NCBI RefSeq assembly: GCF_018986915.1 | Contig: NZ_CP076723.1 | Span: forward strand, 2,451,501 to 2,515,500 | DNA length: 64,000 nucleotides | Reading direction: 5' to 3' | DNA from: Geomonas oryzisoli | GTDB lineage: Bacteria > Desulfobacterota > Desulfuromonadia > Geobacterales > Geobacteraceae | Part shown: piece after piece, positions 34,862-43,566 of the stretch | Numbering within the stretch: position 1 is the first letter of the stretch | Layout of the letters: each line of letters begins with the position of its first letter | The notes under the pieces: model-generated | The model's database searches: none | Seen by the model: only the letters and a program-made list of their open reading frames with translations | What the model was told of the DNA's origin: nothing | Position numbers and translations under genes: made by a program

Positions 34862-35437
34862 TTGAACCCAAGGGCACTGCTTGAGAAATATTTCCCGGAC
34901 AACGAGCAAGGACTGGATATCGTCTACCGGCACAGCCGCAAGGTGGCCGATAAGGCACTCGCCATAGCAACACGCGCCGGCAGAAGCGATGCGGAACTGC
35001 GCTTCATCGAGGAGGCCGCCCTGCTGCACGACATCGGCGTCGCCCGCACCTACGCCCCCAAGCTCAACTGCTTCGGCAAGTCCCCCTACATCTGCCACGG
35101 CCTGATCGGGCGGCAGATGCTGGAGTCCGAGGGGTTGCCGCATCACGCCCTGGTCTGCGAACGCCACATCGGGGTCGGGCTCACCGCACGCGACATAGCG
35201 GAGCAGAAGCTGCGCCTGCCGCTGCGGGAGATGTCCCCGGTCACCGACTGCGAGCGCATCGTGGCCCTCGCCGATCTCTTCTATTCCAAGAAAGGGGGAG
35301 AACTGGACTTCGAAAAAAGCCCGGACCAGGTGCGATCCGACCTGCTGCGCTTCGGACAGGAGAAGGTGCGCATCTTCGAGAGCTGGCTCAAGGAGTTCAG
35401 CCTCGACGGCGCCGAAGCACCCGCCCCATCTAATTAG
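34862..35437 (+). CDS. HD-domain protein, putative metal-dependent phosphohydrolase
   Basis: 191 residues from a TTG 6 nt behind CGGAGG; the upstream ATG has no ribosome site. HD signature: VYRHSRKVADKALAIATRA, EEAALLHDIGVAR (HD pair), GKSPYICHGLIGRQML, CERHIGVG (His) and TDCERIVALADLFY (D). This matches uncharacterised HDIG domain proteins of Geobacter and other anaerobes; HD family enzymes cleave phosphomonoesters or nucleotides with metal ions. Monocistronic; adjacent genes are unrelated regulators. Confidence 0.82.
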   Translation: MNPRALLEKYFPDNEQGLDIVYRHSRKVADKALAIATRAGRSDAELRFIEEAALLHDIGVARTYAPKLNCFGKSPYICHGLIGRQMLESEGLPHHALVCERHIGVGLTARDIAEQKLRLPLREMSPVTDCERIVALADLFYSKKGGELDFEKSPDQVRSDLLRFGQEKVRIFESWLKEFSLDGAEAPAPSN

Positions 35438-35469
35438 TTCCCCGCCACTTCGCGGCCAACGAACTGTGC

Positions 35470-35475
35470 TATACT
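35470..35475 (+). promoter_or_regulatory. Candidate extended -10 promoter of the SpoIIE phosphatase gene
   Basis: TGC-TATACT extended -10 about 92 nt before the chosen start; -35 is weak. Confidence 0.4.
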
Positions 35476-35566
35476 GTAAGCGCCCAGCCTCACAGGGCAT
35501 TTTCCAGCATACGGCACAGGCTCCCCCCCCCCGGCCGATCATGTGCCTGCCACGGAAGGTGTTTTC

Positions 35567-37480
35567 ATGGGAAAACCGCTCCGCGTTCTGATCGTTGAGG
35601 ACTCCGAGGACGACGCCCTGCTCCTCATCTTCGAGTTGCGCCGCGGCAACTACGCGCCGGTATCCAGACGGGTCGAGAGCGCCGATGCAATGCGCAAGGC
35701 GCTGGCGGAGGAGGACTGGGACCTGGTGGTCTCCGATTACGTCCTTCCCGGGTTCACCGGCCTCGAGGCACTGCAGGTCCTGCGCGACTCCGGACTGGAC
35801 ATCCCCTTCATCATCGTTTCCGGCAAGATCGGCGAGGATACCGCGGTCGGCGCCATGAAGGAGGGGGCCAACGACTACCTCATCAAGGGGAACACCTCGC
35901 GGCTGATCCCCGCCATCGAGCGCGAGATGCAGGAAGCGCAGGTGCGGCGCAAGAAGCGCGAGGCGGAAGCGGCACTGGTCAGAAGCGAGCGGCGCTACAA
36001 GAGACTGGTGGCGGCCGTCACCGACTACATCTACACGGTGACCCTCAACGACGGAGACGTGGTGAAGACCTCGCACGGCCCGGGCTGCCTCTCGGTCACC
36101 GGCTACAGCGACGAGGAGTATCAGCAAAACCCCTTCCTCTGGTACCAGATGATCCACGAGGAGGACCGCGCCGCGGTGACCAGCCTCACCGAGGAGTTGC
36201 GCTCCGGCAAGGAGGTCCCCTCGGTCGAGCACCGGATCAGGCATAAGGACGGCTCGCTGCACTGGGTCATCAATACCATCGTGCCGCGCTACAGCGAACA
36301 GGGGGACCTGATCGCCTACGACGGCCTGATCTCCGACATATCCGAGCGCAAACAGGCCGAGGAGTCGCTGCGGGTGCAAAGCGCCGCCCTGGAAGCGGCG
36401 GCCAACGCCATCGTCATCACCGACAGCGACGGCATGGTGCTGTCGGTCAACGATGCGTTCACCAGGATGACCGGCTATACGCCGGAAGAATCCGTGGGGC
36501 GCGACCTGAGCTTTCTAAAATCGGACCGGCAGGACCCCGATCTGTACCATAACCTTTGGTCCACCATCATGGCCGGGAAGATCTGGCACGGCGAGCTGGT
36601 GAACCGGCGCAGAAACGGCGAACTCTACCCGGAGGAGCAGACCATCACGCCGGTACTGGACCAGGACGGCCGGATCAAGCATTTCATCTGCATCAAGCAG
36701 GACATCACCGAGCGCAAGCGCGCGGAACAGGCGCTGTTGCAGAACACGAGCATGCACAAGGAGATGGAGATCGCCAGGCAGATCCAGCTCTCGCTGCTGC
36801 CTGCCGCCCCGCCGCTTCTGACCGGTATAGACTGCGCCGGTCGCTGCGTCCCGGCAAGCCACATCGGCGGCGACTATTACGACATCCTGCTCCACGGCGA
36901 AAGGCTCGATCTGGTGATCGCGGATGTCTCGGGGCACAGCGTGGGTGCCGCCCTGATCATGGTGGAGACCCGCAGCGTGCTGCGCGCCCAGATGCCCGCC
37001 CTGGACGGCCCTGCCCAGGTGGTGGCGGCCCTGAACGAGATCCTGCACGACGACCTCTCCCGCGCCGAACTGTTCATTACCATGTCCTACCTAAGCTACC
37101 ACCGGACTTCCGGGAAGCTGCGCTACAGTAACGCCGGCCATCCCCCTCCCCTGCTCTACCGCCCCGCCGAGGAGCGCTTCTTCGCCCTCGACGCCGAGGG
37201 GCTCATCCTGGGTGTGCAGCGCAGGGTCGCCTTCGACGAACCGGTCATGCAGGTGGAAAAAGGAGACCTGCTCCTTCTGTACACCGACGGCATCACCGAG
37301 ACGCAAAACCCCTCCGGCGAGCTTTTCGGGGTGCAGCGGCTGAAGGGGGTTCTGACGCGCGAGCACCGCAAGCCTTCGGCCGCCATCATCGACGCCGTAC
37401 TCGATGCCCTGCGGGCCTTCACCGGCTGCACCACCTTCGACGACGACATCTCCATGCTGCTGCTCAAATTCCTCCCCTGA
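35567..37480 (+). CDS. Response regulator-PAS-PAS-SpoIIE (PP2C) phosphatase
   Basis: 637 residues from an ATG behind GGAAGG. Receiver 1-125 (VLIVEDSEDDALLL, VVSDYVLPGFTG with phospho-Asp); PAS/PAC 1 about 140-260 (KRLVAAVTDYIYTV...); PAS/PAC 2 about 265-385 (NAIVITDSDGMVLSVNDAFTRMTGYTPEE); coil; then SpoIIE/RsbU about 400-637 with EIARQIQLSLLP, GGDYYD, VIADVSGHSVGAALIM, SNAGHPPPLLY, TDGITE and DDDISMLLL, all metal-binding motifs present. Predicted to dephosphorylate an anti-sigma antagonist in response to phospho-relay or redox/ligand signals. No such partner gene is next to it. Its REC-PAS front end is closely similar to the hybrid kinase at 52527-54851. Confidence 0.92.
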   Translation: MGKPLRVLIVEDSEDDALLLIFELRRGNYAPVSRRVESADAMRKALAEEDWDLVVSDYVLPGFTGLEALQVLRDSGLDIPFIIVSGKIGEDTAVGAMKEGANDYLIKGNTSRLIPAIEREMQEAQVRRKKREAEAALVRSERRYKRLVAAVTDYIYTVTLNDGDVVKTSHGPGCLSVTGYSDEEYQQNPFLWYQMIHEEDRAAVTSLTEELRSGKEVPSVEHRIRHKDGSLHWVINTIVPRYSEQGDLIAYDGLISDISERKQAEESLRVQSAALEAAANAIVITDSDGMVLSVNDAFTRMTGYTPEESVGRDLSFLKSDRQDPDLYHNLWSTIMAGKIWHGELVNRRRNGELYPEEQTITPVLDQDGRIKHFICIKQDITERKRAEQALLQNTSMHKEMEIARQIQLSLLPAAPPLLTGIDCAGRCVPASHIGGDYYDILLHGERLDLVIADVSGHSVGAALIMVETRSVLRAQMPALDGPAQVVAALNEILHDDLSRAELFITMSYLSYHRTSGKLRYSNAGHPPPLLYRPAEERFFALDAEGLILGVQRRVAFDEPVMQVEKGDLLLLYTDGITETQNPSGELFGVQRLKGVLTREHRKPSAAIIDAVLDALRAFTGCTTFDDDISMLLLKFLP

Positions 37481-37522
37481 CGGCACCTCCCACCCCGTAT
37501 TGCCTTCCCTGTATGACTTTTC

Positions 37523-37552
37523 TTGACGGCACGCTCGCAGATGGTGTAAACA
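37523..37552 (+). promoter_or_regulatory. Sigma70 promoter of the P-loop/DRTGG gene
   Basis: TTGACG (37523-37528), 18-bp spacer, TAAACA (37547-37552), about 32 nt before the ATG at 37584. Confidence 0.45.
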
Positions 37553-37583
37553 TACGCCATTCCATAGAAACAGGGGTGTGTAC

Positions 37584-38672
37584 ATGGCGAAAAAGATCTT
37601 CGTTGCGGCGACCGGACAAAACTGTGGCAAGACGACCATCAGCATTTCGCTCATGCACCAGGCCAGAAAGAAGTACCAAAGGGTCGGTTTCGTCAAACCC
37701 TTCGGGCCCAAAGTCCTTCTCTACGACGATTTCATGGTGGACATGGACGCCCTGCTCATGGCCAAGGCCTTCGGGCTGGAGGAGGACATCGCGCTGATGT
37801 CGCCGGTGGCGCTGTACCGGGATTTCACCAAGGACTACCTGGCAGGGAAACTGGACGACCTCTCCCTGGCGGACTGCATACTCGAAGCCGTGCGGGAGTT
37901 GGAGCAGAAATACGACTTTCTGATCATCGAAGGGGCGGGACACGGCGGCGTGGGTGCCGTCATCGGGCTTTCCAACGCCAAGGTGGCCAAACTGATCGGC
38001 GCGCCGGTCATGATCGTCAGCGAAAGCGGCATCGGCAAAGTGATCGACGCAGTGCACCTGAACCTGGCGCTGTACGAACGGGAGGGTGCGGACGTGAGGG
38101 GGATCATCGTCAACAAGATGATGCCCAGCAAGAAAGAGGTGACCACGAAGTATCTGAAGCGTGCCTTCGAGCCGCAGATCAAGGTGATCGACGGGTTCAA
38201 CTATTCGCCGATCCTTGCCAATCCGACCCTCAGTCACATCTCGAAGCTTTTCGACCTCCCCCTGCAGGGGAATATCAACGAGAAAAGCAGGATCATCCAC
38301 AACATACAGCTCGGAGCAGCCTCATCACAGCGGGTGATCGACGGGCTGCTCGATTCGACACTGATGATCGTGACCAGTTCCCGCGACGAACTGATCGTGA
38401 CCCTCTCGTCGCTCTACCACATCCCCGCCTACAAGGAAAAGATCGCGGGGCTGGTCATATCGGGGCACGTGCCGGTATCAGAGGTGAGCCAGCAGATCCT
38501 GCACGATTCGCACATACCGTACATTCGTGTCGAGGAGACCACCGCCGAAGTCTTCACCGCGCTGTCTGACGACGTGGCGAAAATCACCTATGAAGACCAG
38601 GAAAAGCTGAACTGGATCATGGCCAACGCCGAGAGGGACGTGGACTTCGCGGCCATCGACGCATTGCTGTAA
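37584..38672 (+). CDS. P-loop NTPase with DRTGG domain (phosphotransacetylase N-terminal-like)
   Basis: 362 residues. Residues 1-200 resemble BioD: ATGQNCGKTTISISLMHQAR (Walker A), FLIIEGAGHGGVG, VMIVSESGIGKVIDAVHLNLALYE, IIVNKM. Residues about 210-325 form a DRTGG domain (GNINEKSRIIHNIQLGAASSQRVIDG, IAGLVISGHVPV), which in long-type phosphotransacetylases sits in front of the catalytic domain and binds regulators. Here the catalytic domain is missing, so it is a stand-alone sensor or regulatory protein, probably linked to acetyl-phosphate/acetyl-CoA metabolism. The sequence is full-length within its class, not a fragment. Start ATG follows AGGGGTG. Confidence 0.8.
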   Translation: MAKKIFVAATGQNCGKTTISISLMHQARKKYQRVGFVKPFGPKVLLYDDFMVDMDALLMAKAFGLEEDIALMSPVALYRDFTKDYLAGKLDDLSLADCILEAVRELEQKYDFLIIEGAGHGGVGAVIGLSNAKVAKLIGAPVMIVSESGIGKVIDAVHLNLALYEREGADVRGIIVNKMMPSKKEVTTKYLKRAFEPQIKVIDGFNYSPILANPTLSHISKLFDLPLQGNINEKSRIIHNIQLGAASSQRVIDGLLDSTLMIVTSSRDELIVTLSSLYHIPAYKEKIAGLVISGHVPVSEVSQQILHDSHIPYIRVEETTAEVFTALSDDVAKITYEDQEKLNWIMANAERDVDFAAIDALL

Positions 38673-38683
38673 GAACAAAAACA

Positions 38684-38768
38684 GGGGCTGGGACTGGGGC
38701 TAGGGGCTGGTAAAATCCCCTTTCGCTCCACGTCCCCAACCCCTAGTCCCCAACCCCTAGTCCCCAAC
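38684..38768. repeat. Complementary G-rich/C-rich pair flanking a VNTR
   Basis: GGGGCTGGGACTGGGGCTAGGGGCTGG-type run (in two parts, 38684-38710) is complementary in pattern to the CCAACCCCTAGTCCCCAACCCC run (38737-38768), so this gap could fold into a long hairpin that may terminate the P-loop gene transcript. Confidence 0.5.
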
Positions 38769-38854
38769 TCCCCTACTCCCCTACTCCCCTACTCCCCTAC
38801 TCCCCTACTCCCCTACTCCCCTACTCCCCTACTCCCGTGCTCCCGTGCTCCCGT
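38767..38854. repeat. 8-bp tandem repeat array (ACTCCCCT)n
   Basis: Eight perfect ACTCCCCT units (38767-38830) followed by three variants (ACTCCCGT, GCTCCCGT, GCTCCCGT). A length-variable locus in other strains is likely. No spacers, so not CRISPR. Confidence 0.93.
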
Positions 38855-38861
38855 GCTTTAA

Positions 38862-38891
38862 GGGGACAGGCACCTGACGGAGCCAGTCCCC
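38862..38891. repeat. 30-bp dispersed hairpin repeat, copy 1
   Basis: GGGGACAGGCACCTGACGGA then GCCAGTCCCC; a second copy with one difference is at 56140-56169. Confidence 0.8.
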
Positions 38892-38911
38892 CTAGTCCCT
38901 AGTCCCTGCCT

Positions 38912-39304
38912 CTAGATCTTGGTCCCCGGCGGCTTCGACGGTATCTCCTGCTCCTTCTGACACTCGACGCAGTACGCGGTAAAGGGCATCAGCTTCAGCC
39001 GCTGCAGCCCGACCGGCTCTCCGCACCCTTCACACTTGCCGTAGGTCCCCAACTCCACACGTTTTTGCGCTTCCTCCAACGCGGTGAGCTGCTGCCGCCT
39101 GATGTCGGCAACGGCCAGCCCGGCGTCGGACAGGACGTCCAGCATGCTCTTCTCGCCCGGGTCCTGCGGTATGTCGTACTGGGTCGCCAGGTCCGCGCCG
39201 GCCTGGGCAAAAACATCTTCGCGCAGCTCCGCCCACAGCCGCCGCTTGTACTCCGCCAGCAGATTCCTGAATTCAAGCTGATCGCCTTGCAGTTTTTCCG
39301 GCAT
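38912..39304 (-). CDS. DksA/TraR-family zinc-finger protein
   Basis: 130 residues. N-terminal coiled coil (LEFRNLLAEYKRRLWAEL ... ADIRRQQLTALEEAQKRVE) and C-terminal C4 zinc finger GKCEGCGEPVGLQRLKLMPFTAYCVECQKEQE, the DksA/TraR signature. The coiled-coil tip acidic pair typical of DksA is in SDAG, so only one Asp is clear; it may be a DksA paralogue rather than the main ppGpp partner. Followed downstream by a small zinc ribbon on the same strand. Likely binds RNA polymerase. Confidence 0.9.
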   Translation of the reverse strand: MPEKLQGDQLEFRNLLAEYKRRLWAELREDVFAQAGADLATQYDIPQDPGEKSMLDVLSDAGLAVADIRRQQLTALEEAQKRVELGTYGKCEGCGEPVGLQRLKLMPFTAYCVECQKEQEIPSKPPGTKI

Positions 39305-39375
39305 CTCGTCCTCCTAAAATCCGGTGACCGTCCCGGCTACCGGCGCCCTTGTTACCAAGCGCGTCAATCCCGGCC

Positions 39376-39534
39376 TCAGGGAACATCTTCGACGTCGCAA
39401 AGCGGGCAAAACAGCTCGCCGCTCTCCTTGTCCCTCTCAAGCTGTGAGCCACAAAGCGCGCAGACTGCGGTGGCGTCTTTGACCACGACCGGCTTGTCCT
39501 TCAGAATGTCTTCTTCCACGCTTACCCGTCTCAT
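39376..39534 (-). CDS. 52-aa zinc-ribbon protein
   Basis: MRRVSVEEDILKDKPVVVKDATAVCALCGSQLERDKESGELFCPLCDVEDVP. Two CxxC pairs (CALC, CPLC) 20 residues apart define a zinc ribbon. ATG is 4 nt after GGAGG. It lies upstream of the DksA-like gene in the same direction with 71 bp between. No further function can be read; possibly a nucleic-acid or partner binding ribbon. Confidence 0.75.
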   Translation of the reverse strand: MRRVSVEEDILKDKPVVVKDATAVCALCGSQLERDKESGELFCPLCDVEDVP

Positions 39535-39588
39535 ATGGCCTCCTTTGGCTGACTGCGGACCAAAACAGCCCAAAGTATACCTTAAAAA

Positions 39589-39637
39589 GAAAAAAAGGGC
39601 TTGGTATCCCCGTTCTATCTACCGGGGGGCCAAGCCC
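39589..39637 (-). terminator. Terminator of the lysR gene
   Basis: Minus-strand stem GGGCTTGG (39630-39637 with 39597-39604) around a large internal loop, followed by a run of seven T. Confidence 0.65.
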
Positions 39638-39672
39638 TGAACTTTTTATGCGCGGAGGCAAGCTGTGCCGGT

Positions 39673-40581
39673 TCAGCAAGTCTCTCCCGAGAGGAAGCCG
39701 GCATAGATGCATTCCATGAATTCCACCACCGCCGGATCCTGCCTGCGCTCGCTCTTCACCACGACACTGCGTCGCCGCGACTGCTCGAATCCGGCAACGA
39801 CATGTTCCTGCAGCTGTCCGGCTTCAAGCTCCTTCGCCGCGATGCTGCGCGAGACGAAAGAGATACCGCCGCCGGCAAGCACCGTCTCCAGCGCCAGGCG
39901 GAGGTCGTCGACGACCACGACGGCCTTGAAATCGTCCACACTGCGGCCGGAGCGCGAGAGGTTTAGGTCCAGCAGGCGCCGTGAGGTGCAATCGGGTTTG
40001 CGGGCGATAAGGCAGTTCTCGAACAACTGATCGAGCTCCACCTCGCCCGTGGGGAGCCCCAGGGACGGCGCGCTGACGAACACCAGTCGGTCGCTCGGCA
40101 GTTCCACGACATCGAATCCGGGAACCTCCATCGTCTCGCAATGTTCGATAACCGCCAGGTCGAATTCGTTTTCCTGTAGCTCCTTCACGGCGCGGTCCAG
40201 CGAGTGGAACATGAAACGGAGATCGACGTTGTCGTCCTTGCGGGCCATGAATTTCTCCATGACCTGGGGCAGAAAGCCGACGCCGAAGGTCGGCGTACAA
40301 CAGATGGCGAGGCGGGTTTTCTCCCCTCTCAGCTTCAGGTCGTTGGCGAGCTGCGCCTCCAAAAGGAGAATCTGTTCCGCTCGTTGCACCACGAGCCGCC
40401 CCGCGTCGGTCAGCAACAACAATTTCCCTGACCGGTCCACCATCTGGCAGCCGTAGTGGTCCTCGAGGTACTTGATCCGTTGCGACACAGCGGACTGCGT
40501 AATGGAAAGATCGGAGGCAGCCTTGGAAAAGCTTCCCACCTGCCCTAACACCACCAGCGTTTTCAGGTACTCAGTTTGCAT
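39673..40581 (-). CDS. LysR-family transcriptional regulator
   Basis: 302 residues. HTH at 1-62 (TLVVLGQVGSFSKAASDLSITQSAVSQRIKYLEDHYGCQMVDRSGKLLLLTDAG); effector domain about 90-295 with LAICCTPTFGVGFLPQVMEKFM and DNVDLRFMFHS. Typically activates a divergent or distant gene with a small-molecule co-inducer; the neighbouring minus-strand gene (KamA family) is downstream, not divergent, and 224 bp upstream (40582-40805) shows nothing but its terminator. Target unknown. Confidence 0.93.
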   Translation of the reverse strand: MQTEYLKTLVVLGQVGSFSKAASDLSITQSAVSQRIKYLEDHYGCQMVDRSGKLLLLTDAGRLVVQRAEQILLLEAQLANDLKLRGEKTRLAICCTPTFGVGFLPQVMEKFMARKDDNVDLRFMFHSLDRAVKELQENEFDLAVIEHCETMEVPGFDVVELPSDRLVFVSAPSLGLPTGEVELDQLFENCLIARKPDCTSRRLLDLNLSRSGRSVDDFKAVVVVDDLRLALETVLAGGGISFVSRSIAAKELEAGQLQEHVVAGFEQSRRRSVVVKSERRQDPAVVEFMECIYAGFLSGETC

Positions 40582-40744
40582 TCAGTTTAACCTATATATG
40601 ATAATCTTGATTCAGGTATACGCTTATAGCACGCCGCGCGCGCACAAGGCAAGGTTACTTTCCGGAAAAACCCCGGCAACCGAAGCAACTACGCAGATTA
40701 TCGACGCAATTGCCGCACAACTTGAGTGGGAAATATCAGGGGTG

Positions 40745-40776
40745 CAAAAAAGCCGGATGAGGGAACCATCCGGCTT
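40745..40776 (-). terminator. Terminator of the rimI-pyrK-pyrD-kamA operon
   Basis: Minus-strand stem AAGCCGGAT/ATCCGGCTT (40768-40776 with 40750-40758) followed by a short T run. Confidence 0.85.
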
Positions 40777-40805
40777 GGGGAAACACGTGGGAGTGGGGAG
40801 GAGCT

Positions 40806-41837
40806 TCAGGCTTCGCCGTATTCGATCTCCTCACCGAGGTAATTACGCACGAAGAGGCGGCGGCCGTCGGCGCTGAACCGGGCGGAGGAAACTTCCACCT
40901 TACCCTTGCCACCCGGCAGATCGATGACGTAGTGCGGTACCGCAAGGCCGGAGGTGTGCCCCCGCAGGGCCGCCATGACCGTGATGCCGTCGACGACGCG
41001 GGTACGGAAATGGGCGGTTCCCTGGACCAGGTCCATCTGGTGGATGTAGTAAGGGCGCACCCGGATGGCCAACAGGCGCTGCATCAGCTCGCGCATCACC
41101 TGGGGCTCATCGTTCACCCCCTTCAGGAGCACGCTCTGGTTGCCGAGCTGGACGCCGGCGTCGGCCAGCCGCGCGCAGGCGCGGGCCGACTGCTCCGTGA
41201 TCTCGCGCGGGTGGTTGAAGTGGGTGTTGATGTAGAGCGGCTGGTGGTGCTTCAGCATGCGGGCGAGCCGCGCCGTGACCCGCTCGGGGAGGGTGACCGG
41301 GACGCGGGTGCCGATCCTGATGATCTCGACATGCGGGATGCGGCGCAGAGCGGTGAGGATCTGGTCCAGGCGGTCGTCGGAAAGGAGCAGCGGATCGCCG
41401 CCGGAAAGGATAACGTCGCGGATCTGGGGCTTGGAGGCGATGTAGGCCACGGCCTCGTCCACCGGTGCGGGGCTCATCCCCTGGCACCCTACTCCCCTCT
41501 TCCTCATGCAGAAGCGGCAGTAGACGGCGCAGGCGGTGGAAACCAGGAACACCACCCGGTCGGGGTAGCGGTGGATCAGGCCCGGTACCGGCGACAGGCG
41601 TTCCTCGTCCAGTGGATCCGGTGACTGGGCCAGGTCGCACAGCTCGGCCGGGTCAGGGACGCACTGGCGCCAGATCGGGTCGCCCGGCTCGCGGATCAGG
41701 CCGAGGTAGTACGGGGTAATGCGCATGGGATAGCGCCGCACCACATCGGCGAGGTCTTGGCCCTGCACATGAAAAAGCCCGGCAAGCTCCTCCGGGCTGG
41801 TGATGCATCTTTTAAGGCTGTGTTCCCAGGCTTCCAT
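40806..41837 (-). CDS. KamA-family radical SAM protein (lysine 2,3-aminomutase-like)
   Basis: 343 residues. Radical SAM motif CAVYCRFC in VFLVSTACAVYCRFCMRKR, then VILSGGDPLLLSD (SAM binding), THFNHPREITEQS, NQSVLLKGVNDEPQVMRELMQRLL and YYIHQMDLVQGTAHFRT, the KamA/EpmB layout with PLP-binding Lys expected near the NHPREIT region. EpmB makes beta-lysine for EF-P; KamA makes beta-lysine for compatible solutes. Length lies closer to EpmB (342) than to KamA (416). The start overlaps the pyrD stop by one base (TGATG), so it is in the pyrimidine operon. Confidence 0.88.
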   Translation of the reverse strand: MEAWEHSLKRCITSPEELAGLFHVQGQDLADVVRRYPMRITPYYLGLIREPGDPIWRQCVPDPAELCDLAQSPDPLDEERLSPVPGLIHRYPDRVVFLVSTACAVYCRFCMRKRGVGCQGMSPAPVDEAVAYIASKPQIRDVILSGGDPLLLSDDRLDQILTALRRIPHVEIIRIGTRVPVTLPERVTARLARMLKHHQPLYINTHFNHPREITEQSARACARLADAGVQLGNQSVLLKGVNDEPQVMRELMQRLLAIRVRPYYIHQMDLVQGTAHFRTRVVDGITVMAALRGHTSGLAVPHYVIDLPGGKGKVEVSSARFSADGRRLFVRNYLGEEIEYGEA

Positions 41838-42754
41838 CAGACTTCGAGGGCTCCGATCAGGGAGCGTACGCTAGCGATGCCGTGGTCGACCAGGTACTGC
41901 TCCATTTCCTGCGCGATCCTTTGCGCAGCGGACGGATCGAGGAAACTCGCGGTGCCGACCTGGATGGCGGTGGCGCCGGCCAGCATGAACTCCAGGGCAT
42001 CGCGGCCGTTCATGATCCCGCCGATGCCGATCAACGGCAGCTTGACCGCTTTCGCCACCTGCCAGACCATCCTGAGGGCCACGGGCTTGATGGCGGGACC
42101 GGAGAGGCCGCCGGTTACGTTGGCCAACACGGGGCGGCGGCGCTCCAGGTCGATGGCCATGCCGGTCAGGGTGTTGATGAGCGAGAGCGCGTCGGCACCA
42201 GCGTCGGCGCAGGCCTTGGCCATCAGAACGACGTCGGTCACGTTGGGGGAGAGCTTCACGATGAGCGGCTTGGAGGTGTTCCTCTTCACAAGGGAGACCA
42301 CTTCCCGGGCGGCGCCGGGGTCGGTGCCGAACACGATCCCCCCCTGCTTCACGTTGGGGCAGGAGATGTTGACCTCGATGCCGGCCACGCCGGCCAGACC
42401 GTCCAGGCGGCTCGCCACCTCGCCGTACTCCTCCAGGGTGTTGCCGTAGAGGTTGGCGATCACCGGGGTGTTCACGTTCTTAAGGTAAGGGAGCTTTTGC
42501 TCGATGAAGGCGTCGATCCCCACGTTCTGCAGGCCGATGGCGTTCAGCATCCCGCCCGGCGTCTCCACGATGCGCGGTGTCGGGTTGCCGGCCTTGGGCT
42601 TCAGGGAGAGCCCCTTGGTCACCATGGCGCCGATGCTCTCCAGGTCGAGGTAGTCGGCGAACTCGGCGCCGTAGCCGAAGGTGCCGGAGGCGGTCATCAC
42701 GGGGTTGCGCATCGGGATCCCGGCGAGGACCACGGACATGTCAGGTCGTTGCAT
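41837..42754 (-). CDS. pyrD: Dihydroorotate dehydrogenase B, catalytic subunit
   Basis: 305 residues. FMN-binding TIM barrel: [62 protein letters not shown] (Cys catalytic base), [43 protein letters not shown] and [13 protein letters not shown] strand. Type 1B, needs PyrK. The start at 42754 (MQRPDMS) has GGAG 6 nt upstream. Oxidises dihydroorotate to orotate in pyrimidine synthesis. Confidence 0.95.
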   Translation of the reverse strand: MQRPDMSVVLAGIPMRNPVMTASGTFGYGAEFADYLDLESIGAMVTKGLSLKPKAGNPTPRIVETPGGMLNAIGLQNVGIDAFIEQKLPYLKNVNTPVIANLYGNTLEEYGEVASRLDGLAGVAGIEVNISCPNVKQGGIVFGTDPGAAREVVSLVKRNTSKPLIVKLSPNVTDVVLMAKACADAGADALSLINTLTGMAIDLERRRPVLANVTGGLSGPAIKPVALRMVWQVAKAVKLPLIGIGGIMNGRDALEFMLAGATAIQVGTASFLDPSAAQRIAQEMEQYLVDHGIASVRSLIGALEV

Positions 42755-42756
42755 TG

Positions 42757-43566
42757 CTAACTCCATTGCAGTTCAAAGCTGTCGAAGACGGGACCGTCCT
42801 TGCAGACGCAGCGGTAGTCGGGGGTCTCGTCGGTATGGTTGGCCCCCTTCATCACGCAGCCAAGGCAGGCGCCCACGCCGCAGGCCATGTACGCCTCCAT
42901 GGAAACCTGGCAGGGGACGCCGTGTTTCTGGGACATCTTGGCGACGGCGTTCAGCATCGGGGTCGGGCCGCAAGCGAAGATGCGCATGCCGGAGGAGAGG
43001 TGGCGCTCCAGCACCTGGGTCACGAAACCGCGCTCGCCCAGGGTGCCGTCGTCGGTCGCCACGTAGGTCTCGACGCCCAACCTCTCAAACTCGGTGATGC
43101 AGAGAACGTCATCGCGGTTGCGTCCACCGGCGAAGAGACGCACCTTCTCGCCGCGCTCTTTCAACTCCTTGGCGAGGTAGTACAGCGGGGCGAGGCCCAC
43201 GCCGCCACCCACCAGCACCTTCTCCTCACCGGCCGGGCCCATCTGGAACCCCTTGCCCAGCGGAACCAAAAGATCGACCAGGTCGCCGTGATGCAGCGCG
43301 GAGAGGAGCTTGGTCCCCTTACCCACCACCTTGTACAGGATCTCGCAGTAGACCTGGGCGCCGCAGCCGGCGTATTCGGGAACGAAGCTGCCGACGTCGA
43401 ACAGGCCGAAGGGACGCCTGAGCAGCGGATCGATGGCGTCGTTCACCTTCAGCATGACGAACTGCCCCGGGACCGCGGAGGCGAGCTCCTGGGGGGCGGT
43501 CATCCTCATCCTGAAGTAATTGGGTGACACCTCGACATTGGAGATAACCATGGATTTAAACTGCAT
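42757..43566 (-). CDS. pyrK: Dihydroorotate dehydrogenase B, electron transfer subunit
   Basis: 269 residues. FAD domain ([11 protein letters not shown]), NAD domain with [19 protein letters not shown], and the C-terminal [2Fe-2S] Cys set [17 protein letters not shown] ... [11 protein letters not shown]. It passes electrons from PyrD to NAD+. Its start lies inside the rimI 3' end (11-bp overlap), and 2 bp separate its stop from the pyrD start. Confidence 0.95.
   Translation of the reverse strand: MQFKSMVISNVEVSPNYFRMRMTAPQELASAVPGQFVMLKVNDAIDPLLRRPFGLFDVGSFVPEYAGCGAQVYCEILYKVVGKGTKLLSALHHGDLVDLLVPLGKGFQMGPAGEEKVLVGGGVGLAPLYYLAKELKERGEKVRLFAGGRNRDDVLCITEFERLGVETYVATDDGTLGERGFVTQVLERHLSSGMRIFACGPTPMLNAVAKMSQKHGVPCQVSMEAYMACGVGACLGCVMKGANHTDETPDYRCVCKDGPVFDSFELQWS

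Noticed and set aside
38767-38854. Tandem 8-mers considered as a CRISPR array
   Set aside because: Units are contiguous with no unique spacers and no cas genes are nearby.
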